From Maylandia zebra (lineage: Eukaryota > Chordata > Actinopteri > Cichliformes > Cichlidae): a stretch of DNA of 64,000 bases. The DNA is taken from positions 21,658,529-21,722,528 of the forward strand of contig NC_135185.1 of assembly GCF_041146795.1 (NCBI RefSeq), written 5' to 3'. This document shows, one piece after another, positions 50,310 through 63,700 of this stretch. The notes beneath the pieces are model-generated. The model was not told the origin of the DNA. It ran no database searches and was given only the letters and a program-made list of their open reading frames with translations. A program made the position numbers and the translations under genes. Position 1 is the first letter of the stretch, and every line of letters begins with the position of its first letter.

Positions 50310-52160
50310 CCAACTTCTTGTTAACATTTAATCTCACTCAGGCTTGGACTTTTTAGGGGGGGGAAGGAGTTTGAGTCAAGCTGCCTCAGTAAGTCCATCT
50401 GCTGAACGATGTATTCTGAGCTAAAACTGTATGAAAGTCATGCTTGAGCTCAATTTAAATACCTTAAAAACTCTGTGTTGGTTCAAATCATCAAAAGGCA
50501 ATTTGTACAACACTTATATTCACTCTCATTTAGTTTAGCCTGCCTATTTGCTTAAAAACAGACAAAACTGTGTTTTTTAATAGAGTGTTATGTGGAAATG
50601 TCATGTTTCACTCTCACAATCAGCATGCTATCTTATCTCCTTTTTTTTCCACAATCTGAGTTGCTTTTACCAAAGGCCCACAACCTCTTGTTGGTTGCTA
50701 TAGCATTTTCAAGCACCATTCTGCTAAATCCCAACCCCCACATAGACCTGCTCTGCACACTTGTAATAAATTATCCTCAAGTGAAATGACTAAAAATGAG
50801 CTGGACCGAAGCTGGACAGGGCCACTTTACTGAATCACACCTCATAAACATTTTCATTTTTGTGTGACTTGACCCCCAAAGCTTTTATACAGTCAATGCA
50901 TGTGTCTGGGTCTTTCATCACACATGGTCTGAACCTTGCCAACTCTATGGGCCTACTGTTATTGAAGCTCTTATCTGCCTGCTGATGACTGATGTTATGC
51001 AATCACATTTTGCAGCAGCAGTAGACAAAATCTGTAGGCGGCTGGATGCATCACTTATGGAGCCTCCTCCTTATCCTACAGTGTGAAGTGCAAACATATG
51101 GGCCTGGAACGCTAGTGAGGAGAGTGCTGATTTGTTGATTAATTAAACATGCCCCCCCCCCCCCAAAAAAAAAGAATTGCTCCCTAAAATCCCACATTCA
51201 CAATGCCGTACCACCAAGTTCAGTGTTGAACAAGTGGAAATCTGAATCAGCCTCTTTATTCCATGAGCCCCATCTTTGCCAAATTGAATGCAGATTGAAA
51301 ATAATTTTTCAGCTCTTGACTTCAGCTATTCACCACTCTGAATTGGTTTTGCTACTGTCACGTTGCCACACAAATGTAAATAAACACATTTTAGTCTTCA
51401 AATTATTGTTCAGCTAAAATTTGAGGGATATTGTCTAATGCGCAAAGAGAAATGACAGTGCTAGGTTACTGTAAATACACTGTCATTTTGAATAAATCCT
51501 CAAATCTCTGATTAATTTTGCTGTCACTTTCACCGCATTTTCCAGAGAATAATTTCAAGATTTTTTTAACATGCAATAACCAGCACAACTACTAATACAT
51601 GTAAGTGCACCTCCAGCCATGCCAAAAAATGAGGCCGTTATAATGATTTTATTAAATGCATTATACTTAAAATGCTTAATATATGTACATATCAATGTCT
51701 GCCACAAACTCTTTAGCACTCACCTATTCTTGTGGTTTCCCAGTACAGGACCAGTGCCTGCTGTGTTTTGGCAGGAAATCAATACAGGGAGAAAATCTGT
51801 TCTAATCATCTGTACATTTACCATCACAATCAACAATCAAAGCCAAGACCTGAATCTTTATTTGTAGGCCTGAACTGAACAATTTTCCCACTGTGAAAGG
51901 CAAGCTAAATTAGAACCCTTGGTTCCTGTTAGTAGCTCTTAATGGCTCTGATTTGTGAACTGCTAAATGAGGTTATGTAAATTGATCCTGAATGTAGGCA
52001 GAGGCCCCCAGGTGACAGGTGCAGTCAGCTGAAGGTGGGGGCAGGGATGGTGTCATGCAATGGGGAATGGGGGGAGTAATATGCTAGGATGTATTTACAG
52101 GCCCGCAGGGAGACAGAGTTGCAGACTGAGATTAGGTGCATTACCTGGGAACTGAGTGAA
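50310..52160. other. intergenic DNA, nkx2.1-mbip interval
   Basis: No gene recognised. Pieces at about 50930-51070 and 51900-52100 are of mixed composition and could be conserved; the latter has GTTAGTAGCTCTTAATGGC and GGTTATGTAAATTGATCC-type words. A C14/A9 run lies at 51151-51173. Confidence 0.5.
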
Positions 52161-52681
52161 AAGTAACACATTTTTAGTTGGGTTTCTTTTCAGCGTTACA
52201 GAATTATTTTGTCACTGCTCTTTCAATTCCTAGCAGGATCAATCCAAACAAGTAATAACAATGAAAAGATGCAAAGTATATTTCTTTAATAAAAAGTACT
52301 TGTTTACTTTTCCATTTCACTTTCACTGCATTTTAGATACAAATTTTAATTTACTATATATGTGTTCCCTCTAAGCTGTGCGCGTGAGCAATCGCGCACT
52401 GCTGACACGGTCTCCCCACACAGAAAATCTGCACTGCGCACAAAAAAAAATCCAGACTGAATTGGAATAAAAGTAAAAACATGTATTTATTTTATTTATT
52501 TTGCTCATCCAAAACACAAAAAATTAGTGTGTTGTTTTAACCGAGCCCATGCTCTTTATGTATCATTTCTATATTGGAACCAACTTTGTACAAAAAAAAC
52601 AACCTTTCTTTGAAGTATCCACAAAAGCAAACAACATATAAATATTTATGGAATAACACTTCCTATAATTTAGTAATAAGC

Positions 52682-53580
52682 CAGCCACTTCATTAGTTAC
52701 CCTGTGACCGATATATCAGTTTTGCCCCCCTTCGCTTTCAGAACTTCCTTAATTCTTCATGGCAGACTCAGCAAGGAGGATTTTGGTACATGGTAGCATC
52801 ACATAGTTGTTGTAGATTTCAGCTGTTCATTCACAATGCAAATGTCCTGTTCTACCGCATCCTAAAGGTGCTCTACTGGATTGAAATGTGGTAACTGTTG
52901 AGGCCATTTGAGTACAGTAAATTCATTCTCATGTTCAAGAAACAACTTTGACATGATTAGAGTTTTCTGACATGGTGCATTATCCTGCTGGAATTAGCCA
53001 TTTGAGGATGGGCACACTGTGCTCATGAAGGGATGAGCATGGTCAGCAACAATACTCAGGTAGGCTGCAGTGTTTAAACAATATTCAGTTGGTGCTAAAG
53101 GGCCCAAAGTGTACCAGAAAAATATCTGCCACACAATTACACCACCAGCAGCAACCTGAACTGGTGATATTGATAGCAGAATGGATCTAAGCTTTCATGT
53201 TGTTTACAACTCTACCTTCCAAAAATTAAGACTCATGAGGCCAGGTTGTATTTTTCCAGTCTTCTTTTGTGCAATTTTTTGAGCATTATGTGGATTTTAC
53301 CATCATTTTCCTGTTCTGAGAGGAGTGGAACACAGTGTGTTCTTCTGCTGTAGCCCATCTGATTCAACGTTGAATGTGTGCATTCAGAGCTGCTCTTCTG
53401 CATAGCTTGTTTGGTTGCATAGGAATCTGGCCATTCTACAGTGACATCAACAAGGCATTTCACCCTTTTAATTGCTGCCCACTAGATATTTTTCACTTTT
53501 TTGGACCATTATCTCTAAGCCCTAGAGATAAAAACCCATTCACCCATATTAGCTCCATCCCATTCAGTTAAAACTTTACA
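52682..53580 (-). pseudogene. decayed Tc1/mariner-like transposase element
   Basis: Read on the minus strand, conceptual translation in shifting frames recovers Tc1-like transposase landmarks: a GPLAP...AYLSIVADHAHPFM stretch (about 53030-53110), a QQDNAPC-like element with the second catalytic Asp region (about 52975-53000), and FNPVEHL followed by a C-terminal RIKEVLKAKGG (about 52700-52880). Multiple stops and frameshifts show that it is dead. Only a 76-codon open piece remains at 53233-53463. Such DNA transposons are abundant in fish. It is an insertion relic with no expected effect on neighbours. I saw no clear intact terminal inverted repeats. Confidence 0.75.
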
Positions 53581-53689
53581 ATGGTACATAAGAAGTAGGT
53601 CTATTAGAAAAAATATTCAAAATGACTTAAAAAACCACACTGGTGGTTTTATTGAGATGAATAATGAATCCTGTTACATTTGAAACATT

Positions 53690-54260
53690 TGTACTATATG
53701 TACATTTTGATTAAGAGGTCTAGTTTTGTACTTGTACTTGAGAATTGGAATACTTTTTCCACCAGCTGTACATGCAGGGCTTCTACTAAAATTGCTGGTG
53801 ATGCTCAGAAACATTGTGCATCCCCACTACAACATCACTTTCCTTTATGCTTTCTCTATCATTATTCATGACAGATATCTCATGTTAAGTGTTAAGGCAC
53901 ACACGAATATGATTCGGACACGTTTCCATAGCTCTAACCGAAGACATAATAACAAGGGAACTATCTACATACAGCCTCTCAGGGAAAGACTGCTGAGTGA
54001 TTGAAGCACTCTGACTCACCGCTCTTCACTTCAGCCATTTAGGCTCTGCTGACTACTGTCTCAGCTGCGTTAAGGACAATGTAGGTGGACTAAGTTGCCA
54101 CTGGTGACTTGGTCAGACTTTTATAAGTATGAAACCCAACCAGTAGTGAAATGTAATTGGCTGCATTTACTTAAGTACAGTACTGGTGCAATTTTATATT
54201 CCACTACATACATTTCACAGCTGTAGTCATAGCTGTAGCTTTCATTGTGACTGTAATAGT
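53690..54260. repeat. possible TACTTGAGTA/AAGTACTT-type dispersed repeat fragments
   Basis: TTTTGTACTTGTACTTGAG near 53727, and ATGTAATTGGCTGCATTTAC followed by TTAAGTACAGTACTGG near 54148-54185, resemble the two ends of a common fish repeat. An unrelated 92-codon open frame lies between. Low certainty. Confidence 0.35.
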
Positions 54261-55200
54261 TAGTGACTATATATTGCCAGACTATAATACATATTCTTAA
54301 ATTGCATCTGTTTAGAAACTGCTAGTGAAGTAACAGTCTCTGTAGGTTCATTACTACAAATAACTACTGCAAGAGTAATTCATTAATTGAATGAATGAAA
54401 GAAATGCTCTTCATTAACCAAACATCTCCTTGTTACTAGACTAAAACTAATTTGAAAACTAAAATGGAAAATACAACTGGATTGTGTGTTATCCTCCAGG
54501 TCTATACTCTCTTTTTTTTTATCTAAAATGGCAACTTCATCACGGGTTCACGGATGAACTTCACTCAAAACTCCTGTTTTATCCATAATCTTAATTTTGT
54601 TCACTAGATTCCAGTTTTCTCATGTTTACTCCTCTCCACATGCAGAAGTTAGTCATGGAGTTCCTGAAGGATCTATGGTAGAGCCAATACTTTTCACATT
54701 ACCCAAAAATTTACTTTTACCTGTAAATCAGACCAAGTAAATCGATTGAACTATAAGAACATTGTGAATTGTAAACTTTTTAATTTCTAAATCAAGAAGT
54801 GTTTTGTTTTTAAGACCTTGCAAACAGTTACTCTGGTTGCCATTACCATGGCATCTGTTTTTATTGTGATATTTATGAGCAGAACATTTCATTAAATATT
54901 GTATATTATTTAAAAAATATATCCTTAGGCCTTATACCTTGTCAAAGTTAGGACTATCCTCTGTCAGAGTGATGCTGAAAAGTAGTCTACACATGTATTA
55001 CTTCCCTATTCTAATTCCTCATCAGAATAACCCCATAAAAGCCTGGCAGTGATCCAAAATCAGTACTGATCAGAACTAGCAATAAAGATCACATTCATCT
55101 TCCGGAAATAAAAATAAAATTAATTCCCTTAATGACTAAGCTTCATTGTGTTTTTAAACTGATCCCCTGTTGAACCAGGTTTGATTTAAGAGTCAGAAAC
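54261..55200. other. intergenic DNA, no feature recognised
   Basis: AT-rich; nothing beyond short poly-T runs. Confidence 0.6.
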
Positions 55201-55214
55201 CCTTTCTACTTTTG

Positions 55215-55650
55215 AAGCAAAGCTTAGAGCTACTGGCAGCTCCTAACTATGCTGCTACAAGAGCCAGTTCCTGGTTGACCTCCATCATCCAGTACTGCTG
55301 CTCTCATTTAATTAACTTTTTATTCTCTCTGTTTTCTCACTATCTCTGTGCCTTTTTAAGTCTGGCTCTCTATCTGAATATTTCTGATCTAAGCTTACTG
55401 GCTCACCAAGGCTTGGTGGTTATTTTCTGTTTTTCAATACTGATATTTTCTCCACTCATCCTATTCATTAGAGGCAGCCTTCCCTGGATTTGGTCATGCA
55501 ACAGGTTTCTTCTTGTTAGAGGAGTTCTTCCTCTGCACTGTCACCAAATGCTTGCTCAGCTGGAATCATTAAGTTTCACTGGATAAACTACCATGAAACA
55601 ACTTCTATTGTGTTCTGATAAAGCTGTTAAAAGCTACATTTAAAAAAAAG
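55215..55650 (+). repeat. LINE-associated 3' sequence, decayed
   Basis: AGGTTTCTTCTTGTTAGAGG then AGTTCTTCCTCTGCACTGTC then CACCAAATGCTTGCTC is a recognisable fish repeat string found near the 3' ends of some non-LTR elements. A 124-codon open frame across it has no known domain. The class is from memory, so moderate certainty. Confidence 0.5.
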
Positions 55651-56039
55651 AAGGTAAAACCATATATGAACACTGATGAAACACTAGACCTCTTGAATTG
55701 CTCCATAACATTCAAATTGACCTGTATTAAGCTGATTAAGCAAACGCACAGGAAAGAGCTTGAGTGCTGGTATAGACTTACATCTTTCTCTTGTGATTGT
55801 AGACTAAATGTGGCAGAAACAGCAGTGCACAGCAGTAAAAGCCAGTTAATAACTTCATGAGGATCCTTAACACTTTGTCCATATTATTAATGCTCTTCAC
55901 AATCAGAAGTGGCTTAAAGCAATAACTTACCTCCCTGTCCCTTGTGGCTAACTTTTAGTTGAGGCTGCATCACATTGCATTGCTAACTCACAATGAATTA
56001 TGAAGAGCTGGGTTTCCCTTAGTGTAAGCAGGAAAAAGA

Positions 56040-56975
56040 TTCTGAATAATTCCTGTAGCTGCTTCCAAGTAAAGATGTTTTTCCCGTTCTCTTGCCTAGT
56101 GTGTGCTGCAAGGTACTGTTTTGGGGCCTTTTCTTTTTTTCTTATATCTAGTCCCTTTTCAGCATAATTTAAGATTTCTTATCACTCTATGCAGATGACA
56201 TCTTGTTATATATCTGTTTCAAGCTTCAAGCTGTTTCTAAGTTAAATAGTTGCCTAGTTGGTTAGATTTTATTATCAGTTGGATGACTGAAAATTTTCCA
56301 GGAGAAAATGAAAGTCCTTTTTTGTGCCCTGAACACATTTCTGATGGAAATTGTAGTTACACTTGCTATTTGCCAAAATGTCTATAGAACACTTTGATTC
56401 AGCTTTAACTTTGCTAATGTGAAATATCTGGTTCACGCTTGCTTTTATCACTGAAGAAATATTGCTAAGCTGAGCTCCACTGTGTCATACTCTGATTTAG
56501 TCATGTCTTTATTTCATCACATCTGGATTATTCATATTCATTGTTTACATGTCTTAACAAAACCTCTTTCGAACATTTGCAGGTGGTTCAGAATGCTGCC
56601 ACGAAACTTTTGAATAAGTCTTCCAAGTCACTCGCCTCCCACCTGTCACTATTGCTAATTTAGTTCCACTAGCTCCCAGTTAACTTGAGAGTCTGCTTTA
56701 AGATTTTGCACATCAGTGAGGCTTTGGATGCATACTTCCCCTGCAGGTCCCTGGGGTCATGTGATCAGGATCTGCTAGCTGTGCAGCACACAAGACAAAA
56801 AAAAACTAAGGAGACAGAGCTTTCATGACAGTGCTTTCAAGCTCCTTTTGAGCTCGAGATCTGTGGACTACATGTTTTTATGTTTTATTATTTTCATTGT
56901 GAAGTATTTTGTGATATTTATCTTGAAAAGTGCTATACAAATAAAAAAAAATTGAATTTACTAATTTACTATTTT
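56040..56975 (+). mobile_element. 5'-truncated, decayed non-LTR retrotransposon (LINE) with reverse transcriptase remnant
   Basis: In sense orientation the sequence shows a remnant of the reverse transcriptase: GTVLGP-like codons near 56112, and TATGCAGATGAC (Y-A-D-D) near 56190. Further on come VVQNAATKLL near 56583 and a PVNLRVCFKIL-like stretch near 56680, as seen at the C-terminus of CR1/L2/Rex-type LINE proteins. It ends in AAAAGTGCTATACAAATAAA, a typical tail. Stops and frameshifts throughout mean it is inactive. Subfamily not resolved. Confidence 0.7.
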
Positions 56976-57099
56976 TGTTGCCAGTAATGGTAATTGACTT
57001 GCATTCTAAACTATGTCACTAATCATAAACTTAAACCCGATAAACATGGTACTATTGTCAATAGTTGATACTGTATCACCAGCCCGAACATGTTGGTAT

Positions 57100-57235
57100 C
57101 ACACAATTCTAGGTCCTGGGGTGAGTGGGAATAGAGGCAGGGAACATCCTCGGCAGGTCACCACTCCATCACAGGGTCAGCAGAGAGACAGACAACCACA
57201 CACTCTTACATCCACACCAATTAACAAGTAAAGCT
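57100..57235. repeat. dispersed fish repeat fragment (AGGTCACCACTCCATCACAGGG family)
   Basis: GGCAGGTCACCACTCCATCA, ACAGGGTCAGCAGAGAGACAG and CCACACACTCTTACATCCACACC follow the order of a very common fish repeat. It is the opposite orientation of the fragment at 33110-33290. Confidence 0.55.
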
Positions 57236-57239
57236 TGGG

Positions 57240-60200
57240 ACGGTGGGAGGATTCCTAAGCACCTAAAAGCAAAGTCTAATGACTAGTTGTCTAGTGTAAA
57301 GAATAAAAAAATGTATTTGTGTTTAAAAAAAAGTGTTTCTATCAACTGAATAGTTTTATTCTCCAAAATATAATAGCATTATTTCTTTGTATAAGCCATC
57401 ACGTGTAAAAGTCCATATAATTATATATGTATAAATGCTTGTATATAGATATAGATTTACAACAGTTTAAGAACTAGTAGGAGCCCAAATAAACCTTTTT
57501 CTGGGACAATAGCGTTAGTATAGGGAGACAAGCGAGGATGTGTGGCAGTGTAACAATGAGAAACAACAGCAAATAGAAAGAGAACTGCAGTTGATGGGTC
57601 TACCAAACAAAGCAGTTCTTCCCCTGTTACACTTCATAGGGAGGATTAGGAGTTCAGTGGGAATCTGTGACCAAGTGGACAAAAGTGGCAGCCCAGAGAT
57701 TTCCACTATATGAGTGGACATAGAAGACAACAGTACATAAACATTTTACCTTTACAGTTCATGCACATGTAAATACTGCTTATGTTTGCATGCATCTTCA
57801 GAACTGAGAATTCCAAAAGTGTTGCAAGTAATGTGCCAAAGCAGTTCAGAAAAAATCTGTAAAAAGCTACTGAAGTCACTCTCAAATCCAGCACCATGAC
57901 TAGTCTTTTTTTAAAAAACATTTTTTCTGCAAAATTTACATTTGTTTCCACGTATATCTTTTTATTACTTAAAAGCAGTACGTAATGAGCTGATCTGTGG
58001 GAAGCTTGGTCCCAAACTCACAAGAAAGGAATACTTTTAATTATTCCTCTCTGGGGGAAATGAGACAAAACCTTCTTACTGCAATCCACTTCGCTCTTTA
58101 CATTGTGCTGCCTCTTTCTCCTGATCCTCATGTCTGGCCTTTACTCCGTCTCATGCTCTGTCAACATAATCTGCCACCGTGCAGCAGACAGGCTCAAAAG
58201 CGGACCTTTTTACTTTCCTGCAGGTGGCTGATGTGACTGAGGCAAGAGGCAGCAACAATCCCTCTTCACTCACTTCCCTCTAACACTAGGACCACCTTAT
58301 TTCCTGTATAGCACAAATTCCCTCTGCCTGCCAAGAACACATTCTTGTAAAGCAAAGAAAAAAAATCTTATTAAGTTGCACAAAGAACCATTAAGGTATC
58401 CTTGTAACACTTTTCAGCAATTCTCTATAATGGCTTTAGCATTTACAAGCAGTGCATAAATACTTAATAAATGGTTATAAATTGTAATGTTATGTTAGGA
58501 ATCTACAATTAATATGATTTAATAACAGCAAGAAAAACCAGAGGTCAAATCATTCTCTGGAAACAAGTTAGCGCATTTAAATCAGTTTGCTGTACCTTAC
58601 TTTCAGCCAATTAGATAAATACAGTACTACTTATGTTGATGCATCAGTAATAATGACCCCACGGTGTAAGCCAACAATGACTAAGGCCGTTGTGCATGAA
58701 CTTTTACTTGTAAAGGAATATTTTTAGGCTGTAGCACTTGTAAATACTTTTTCAACCACTGGTTTTTTAATCCTCTAAAATTGTTTTTAAGATGTCGGAA
58801 CATATTAGAGGAAAAGGTGACATTTAAAGATTGTGAATATCTGTAATACTTAGTTTTGGTTTCAAAATGTAAATATAGCTAAATATAAAAACATTGAGCT
58901 CAAGTAGGCTATCATGTTTTTTTTAATGGCTCATATAAATGCCTTAAATCACAACTCTTCCCCGTTAGAAGAATAAACAGCTCTTTGGTCTGAAGCCAGC
59001 CAAATTAAATGAGCAGTTTTTTAATTTCTGAGCGCCTTGCTGTGTGGGAACATTCAGCAATAGCTCAGCATGTCAAACCATGTCAAGTGTTACAGTTCCT
59101 TCCTGTTTTGGGGGGGAAAATATCACCTCAGAGATGAATTAAAGTAAAAAGGCTTGTCTTCAGACCCCTTCCTAAAATGATTAACCCTCCTAAAGAGCAT
59201 TATTGAGTTCTGAGTGGTTGTGCCTTCTCTTTGCCTGTAATTGTTCTTTTTCTGTTGTTTCCTTCATCAGTCTCTCTCCTCATTATATGAAAAGAAGGGG
59301 AAAATGTCTGAATAGAGGAGGGAGATTTTCCCACAGTCACTCAACACAAAAAAATACGCCATTGTAACCAGGTTCCCATCCCAATGCCCTGCTGCACAGT
59401 CCACTGCGGTCAGAGGGACAATATCTTTATAATTGAGTGACCATTCTTTCGCCTGTTTGAAAAGTAAGTGACTGAGAATACAGTTAACGGCACATTTGAG
59501 TGAGTTCAGTAGACGGGGAGCCTGCTTTGTATATATCACAGTGTTTTAAAATAAACGTAATAAAAATTGCAGGTCATACAAATATATAAGAACTGGCATT
59601 CTAAACATATAGTGAAAATAAAATTTGACAGATAAACATGCCATAAGACGACAGAGAATAAATGATTTAAAACATGCTTTAAAAGGCGTTAAAAGAGAAA
59701 GTTCAGAGACTGGACATCTTTGGGCATTTAATAATATGCTCCAGATGTGGCACTACTTACAGGCTTGTTTTCAGGTAGAGAACACAAGTCATAAAATTAT
59801 TTTATTAATATTAAAATAATACTTGATTGTTAATAGAACTGTCTACCAGTGTATGACATTACAACATTAGCTTAACTTGACTAGAGGCAACAATAAAATG
59901 TTGCTTGACTGCTAATAGATTACTGTATAAAACCACAGGGTCACTAATGCATGAAGAGGGCTTTTATATTTGATGATAGTCATTAATAGGCATATTTAGT
60001 TTGGATTTTATGGGAACAGACTGAAGAGAAGTAGAAACAATTGGGTAAAAGATGAAATGTGCATGAAATGTTTGGAAATAAAGCTATAAAACAGGTTTTT
60101 CAAAGTTTTATAAAATCAGTTTTCCTATACAGTATATATAGAGATGATCTTACCCACCCTGTGTCGAAGAACAGTTCAAAGATTTTTAAATTTCACATTT

Positions 60201-60490
60201 TATAACTTTATTTGTTTTTTTATGCTGTTTGTTTTTTCAATTTGCTATCATGGAGCCTGATAATATCTAAGTATCTAACATCTATATCTACAGAAAACTG
60301 ATATATACTTAATTGTAATTGCAGTTTTAAAAGTTGATCCTTGACTTTAAGAATTATGTAAACAATTTCCTTTCAATCTGTTAAAAGACTGAAAAAGAGA
60401 AATGCCTTAAAGCTTTCAGAAATACTTGCACAATAAAACCCAGTAAAAATAGTGAATTTAATTTAAGCATTTATTATTACTAGTATTTTA
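57240..60490. other. intergenic DNA upstream of mbip
   Basis: AT-rich, no gene or transposon recognised. Mixed-composition pieces at about 58960-59110 and 59330-59550 might be conserved. Short open frames of 60-90 codons lack any known domain. Confidence 0.55.
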
Positions 60491-60499
60491 GCAGTAATA

Positions 60500-60633
60500 T
60501 CAATATTCTCACAACTACGGTTGTGTGCGTGTACGCATGCGTGTGTGGAGCCTCGACTTCGTTAAGCGCGCACACGCAGAAGCCTGCACTCGAACCAATC
60601 AGCGCACAGTATTCTTCGGCTTGTCGAACAGCA
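60500..60633 (+). promoter_or_regulatory. mbip: mbip proximal promoter / 5' UTR
   Basis: A local rise in GC with GCGCGC and alternating purine-pyrimidine DNA, and an ACCAATCAG CCAAT box (CCAAT at 60595-60599) 35 bases before the ATG. No TATA box is seen, which suits a housekeeping gene. Confidence 0.5.
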
Positions 60634-60753
60634 ATGGCGGAGGCAATGAAGCTAAGTAGAAATCATGCTCCTCACAGTGACTCCAGTAAAATGTCCAGCT
60701 ATACAGACTGTATGGATTCGTTACTGCAACTGCTAGCAGACTTCGGGGAAGAG
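60634..60753 (+). CDS. mbip: mbip coding exon 1
   Basis: ATG with G at -3 and +4; 40 codons to FGEE; donor GTTTGT at 60754. A further ATG five codons in is in a weaker setting. Confidence 0.85.
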
Positions 60754-63700
60754 GTTTGTTTGGATTGTTTAAGCTGCCTTGTTTCGGACATCGCTCCTTT
60801 CAGTCCGGGGTGTTAGCTGGCTGCATGCTAATGTTTTTAGCAATGTGGTGTTAGCAGGGCTGCTTAGCGGACCCACACTGTTCATTCATTGTCACTCACA
60901 CAGCGCTGTGGTGCTTTTTTTTGACAAGTAGGTTGTTGCAAAGTAACTGTGCTTTAAATGGTTCAGTGTTGTTTTGAAAGTAATTTAAGATACAAGATCG
61001 AGCTTGTGCCTTGACTGGGCTTAACTAGGCATTCTGTTTCATCAGTAACAGCAATGTTTCATGTCATTATCCCTGTTGCCGTGCTTCTCGTATTGGATTG
61101 AATACACATCTAAATAAACCTCTTTATTCCATACATGCAGTAAATGATCTCAAGCCCTGCTATTTGTGTGGTAAAGCACAAATAAAATATGCATTGAATA
61201 AAAAATAAAACCATCGCCTTTCACCCGCTTTATGAATCTATAGAAGTTCATTATTTTCCTAAGTCTGGGATAATCTTATTTTTAATTATGTATTGATTGA
61301 CCACCATTGCAATAATCAGCCAAATATATTAATTTTACAGTGACAAAAAACAGCTGAAAACAAGAGGAAAATAATCCTTTATTTTACATTAAATTGAAGC
61401 TGATACCACCAAATGCTTTTTCTTGAACAGTAACAAATCAATAATAATTACCCAGTTAATTATCAAAAATAGTTTATGTACTTTCACATCAATCAATTGT
61501 AACTTGCATATATGAGACAAATGTATATATTGTCCTGTTGGCATGCAATTGCATGTTAAATGCTGATTCACAGTAACATCCACACGTTGTCTTTCCTGAA
61601 ATTAAGCTGAAATTTGGGGATGCTGCTTTGAAAATAGATGTCAACCCCAGCGCTGTGAATCTTCAATCATCTCCACCTGCTCATGTTTACAGCTCATTAC
61701 AAGGACATATCGCTAAATTACAGGTAAAAACTTTAGAGGATTTTCAAGAGCTGACATAGATTATTATGCAGCTTTTTATTGTGTTATCATTGCAAGGAAA
61801 TAAAAGTAGATTCGAATTAACAATATCTGAATTTTAAATTTTCGATTATTCTTCAGAGCTTTAAATAATTACATCTAATATTCTTCTTTCTGGCCTGCTG
61901 TTTATTTAGGCTGTTTCAGAAAGCCTAAAGGCGTTGTTGGATGCTGATGCATCCTCTTTAAAGAACACATCAGAAGATGCTGTCATCTCATCTTCAAGCA
62001 GTGCACAGACGGCCACGCAGTCTGAGCACCATTCGCACAGCTCCGGGGCTACAGAGAGCAAGACAGCAGCTGATGATGTCATGGTTCAGATCCGAGCTGG
62101 GAAGTCAGAGGTTGGTCGCTGTCAGCAGATCTGTCAGCTGTTCTGGCAGTGAAATTTTAGAGCCCTCTTTACACTCTGTCAAGCAAATGAATAATCATAA
62201 GTAATTGCTCCAGAGGATGTGCACATGACGTGCCGCAGCAAAGCAAATGCTTGATGGAGACCTGATAAGCTGAGTTCGGTAGAGAATAAGGGGTCCTTTA
62301 GTGCTGCGGTGGGGTAGAACAGACCACATTGCTGGAGGGTTTTGAGAGAGGGCCAGGTCCTTGATGGATTATGAAGTGGATGCTCATTACTCTGAGATTG
62401 CATGTGGATGAAGGACAAGAGGCCCCATTCTGTTGTGCATTTATTTTGGTAGCCAAGCAAACAGTATTCATATTCCATCATGTGATGATGGCAAGCAGTT
62501 CAACTTTTTTGGCTACCTGGAAATTTCTGAAATGTAAATTGCCGCACCCTATTTGTCCCACATCATTATCGTTAAATAGTCAAAAACATAGCATTCTTGC
62601 CACCTCATCAATCCATTGTATCTTATTATGTTGTCTTCATTGTAACCCTAGATTGAGCGAAGAATATCTGCATTTATGGAACGCAAACAGATGGAGATCA
62701 ATGAAAACAATGTACGCGAGTTTTGCAACGTGATCGACTGCAATCAGGGTGAGAATGGGAGAGAGGTGGGGGGGTGGAGAGGGTGCCTGCACACAGATTG
62801 CCAATGTTTGGGAGAGAGCTGATTTCCACAGGCGAGAGGTCAGGCTGAACTGCTCCAAGAGTGGGGCTGAAGTAGCTAACACACTCGGCCTCAAAACACA
62901 ACCCGCTTAGTCCAGAAAAACACGAGACAGAAGAACCTTTTTTAAATTCAAAGCCTGTGTGAGACACCAGTAACAGAAATCAGGAGTAGTTGTTATTCAG
63001 GTGTGATATACATATACAGCTTTTGGTAATCATGTTTAATTGCATTTGGTAATTCTAATTGCAATTTATATTAAATGTGATCATCTGTAGAAAACAGCTG
63101 TGCCAGAACAGATGCCGTATTCACTCCTTACCCGGGTTTTAAAAGCCACGTAAAAGGTAAGAAAATGTCAGAATTTTTAACAGCTTTTTTTTTAAACTAT
63201 CATTTGTGTAATTAAACTAAAACATGTTGTTTACTAGAATCTGTTTAGGACCGAGTTGTATCTTCTGTGTTTGTTTCTTGGCTGGGCAGTCACACGAGTG
63301 GTAAACACTTACGGACCCCAGACCCGTAGTGGGGGAGACCAAGCAGAGGCTGGGGATAAACAGAGGGGGCCATTGACGAGAGACTGTGGAAATGCAGCCA
63401 TAGAGGAACGACTCAACAACATCGAAGCTCACCTCAAACTTGCAGCAGGTGAGAGACAGGAAGTTATTGTGAGGCTCAAATGATCTTTGTCTTGTATATA
63501 ACATTGTACAATATATTTAACTCAGCAATTACATGACACCTTTTATTGGCACTGTATTTTTTACTTATAGTAAGCCTTTATTTATAAACTGATCTATTAT
63601 TTGGTTTATCTGTTGTTATCAGTCATTCTTTGTTTGCTCCTACTCTAAATTTCAATTTTCAAACTGTTCAACAAGTGTTTTACTCCTCAGTGGGTCCAGT

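Noticed and set aside
55212-55586. 124-codon open frame
   Set aside because: Falls on a decayed dispersed repeat; the hydrophobic composition comes from T-rich DNA.
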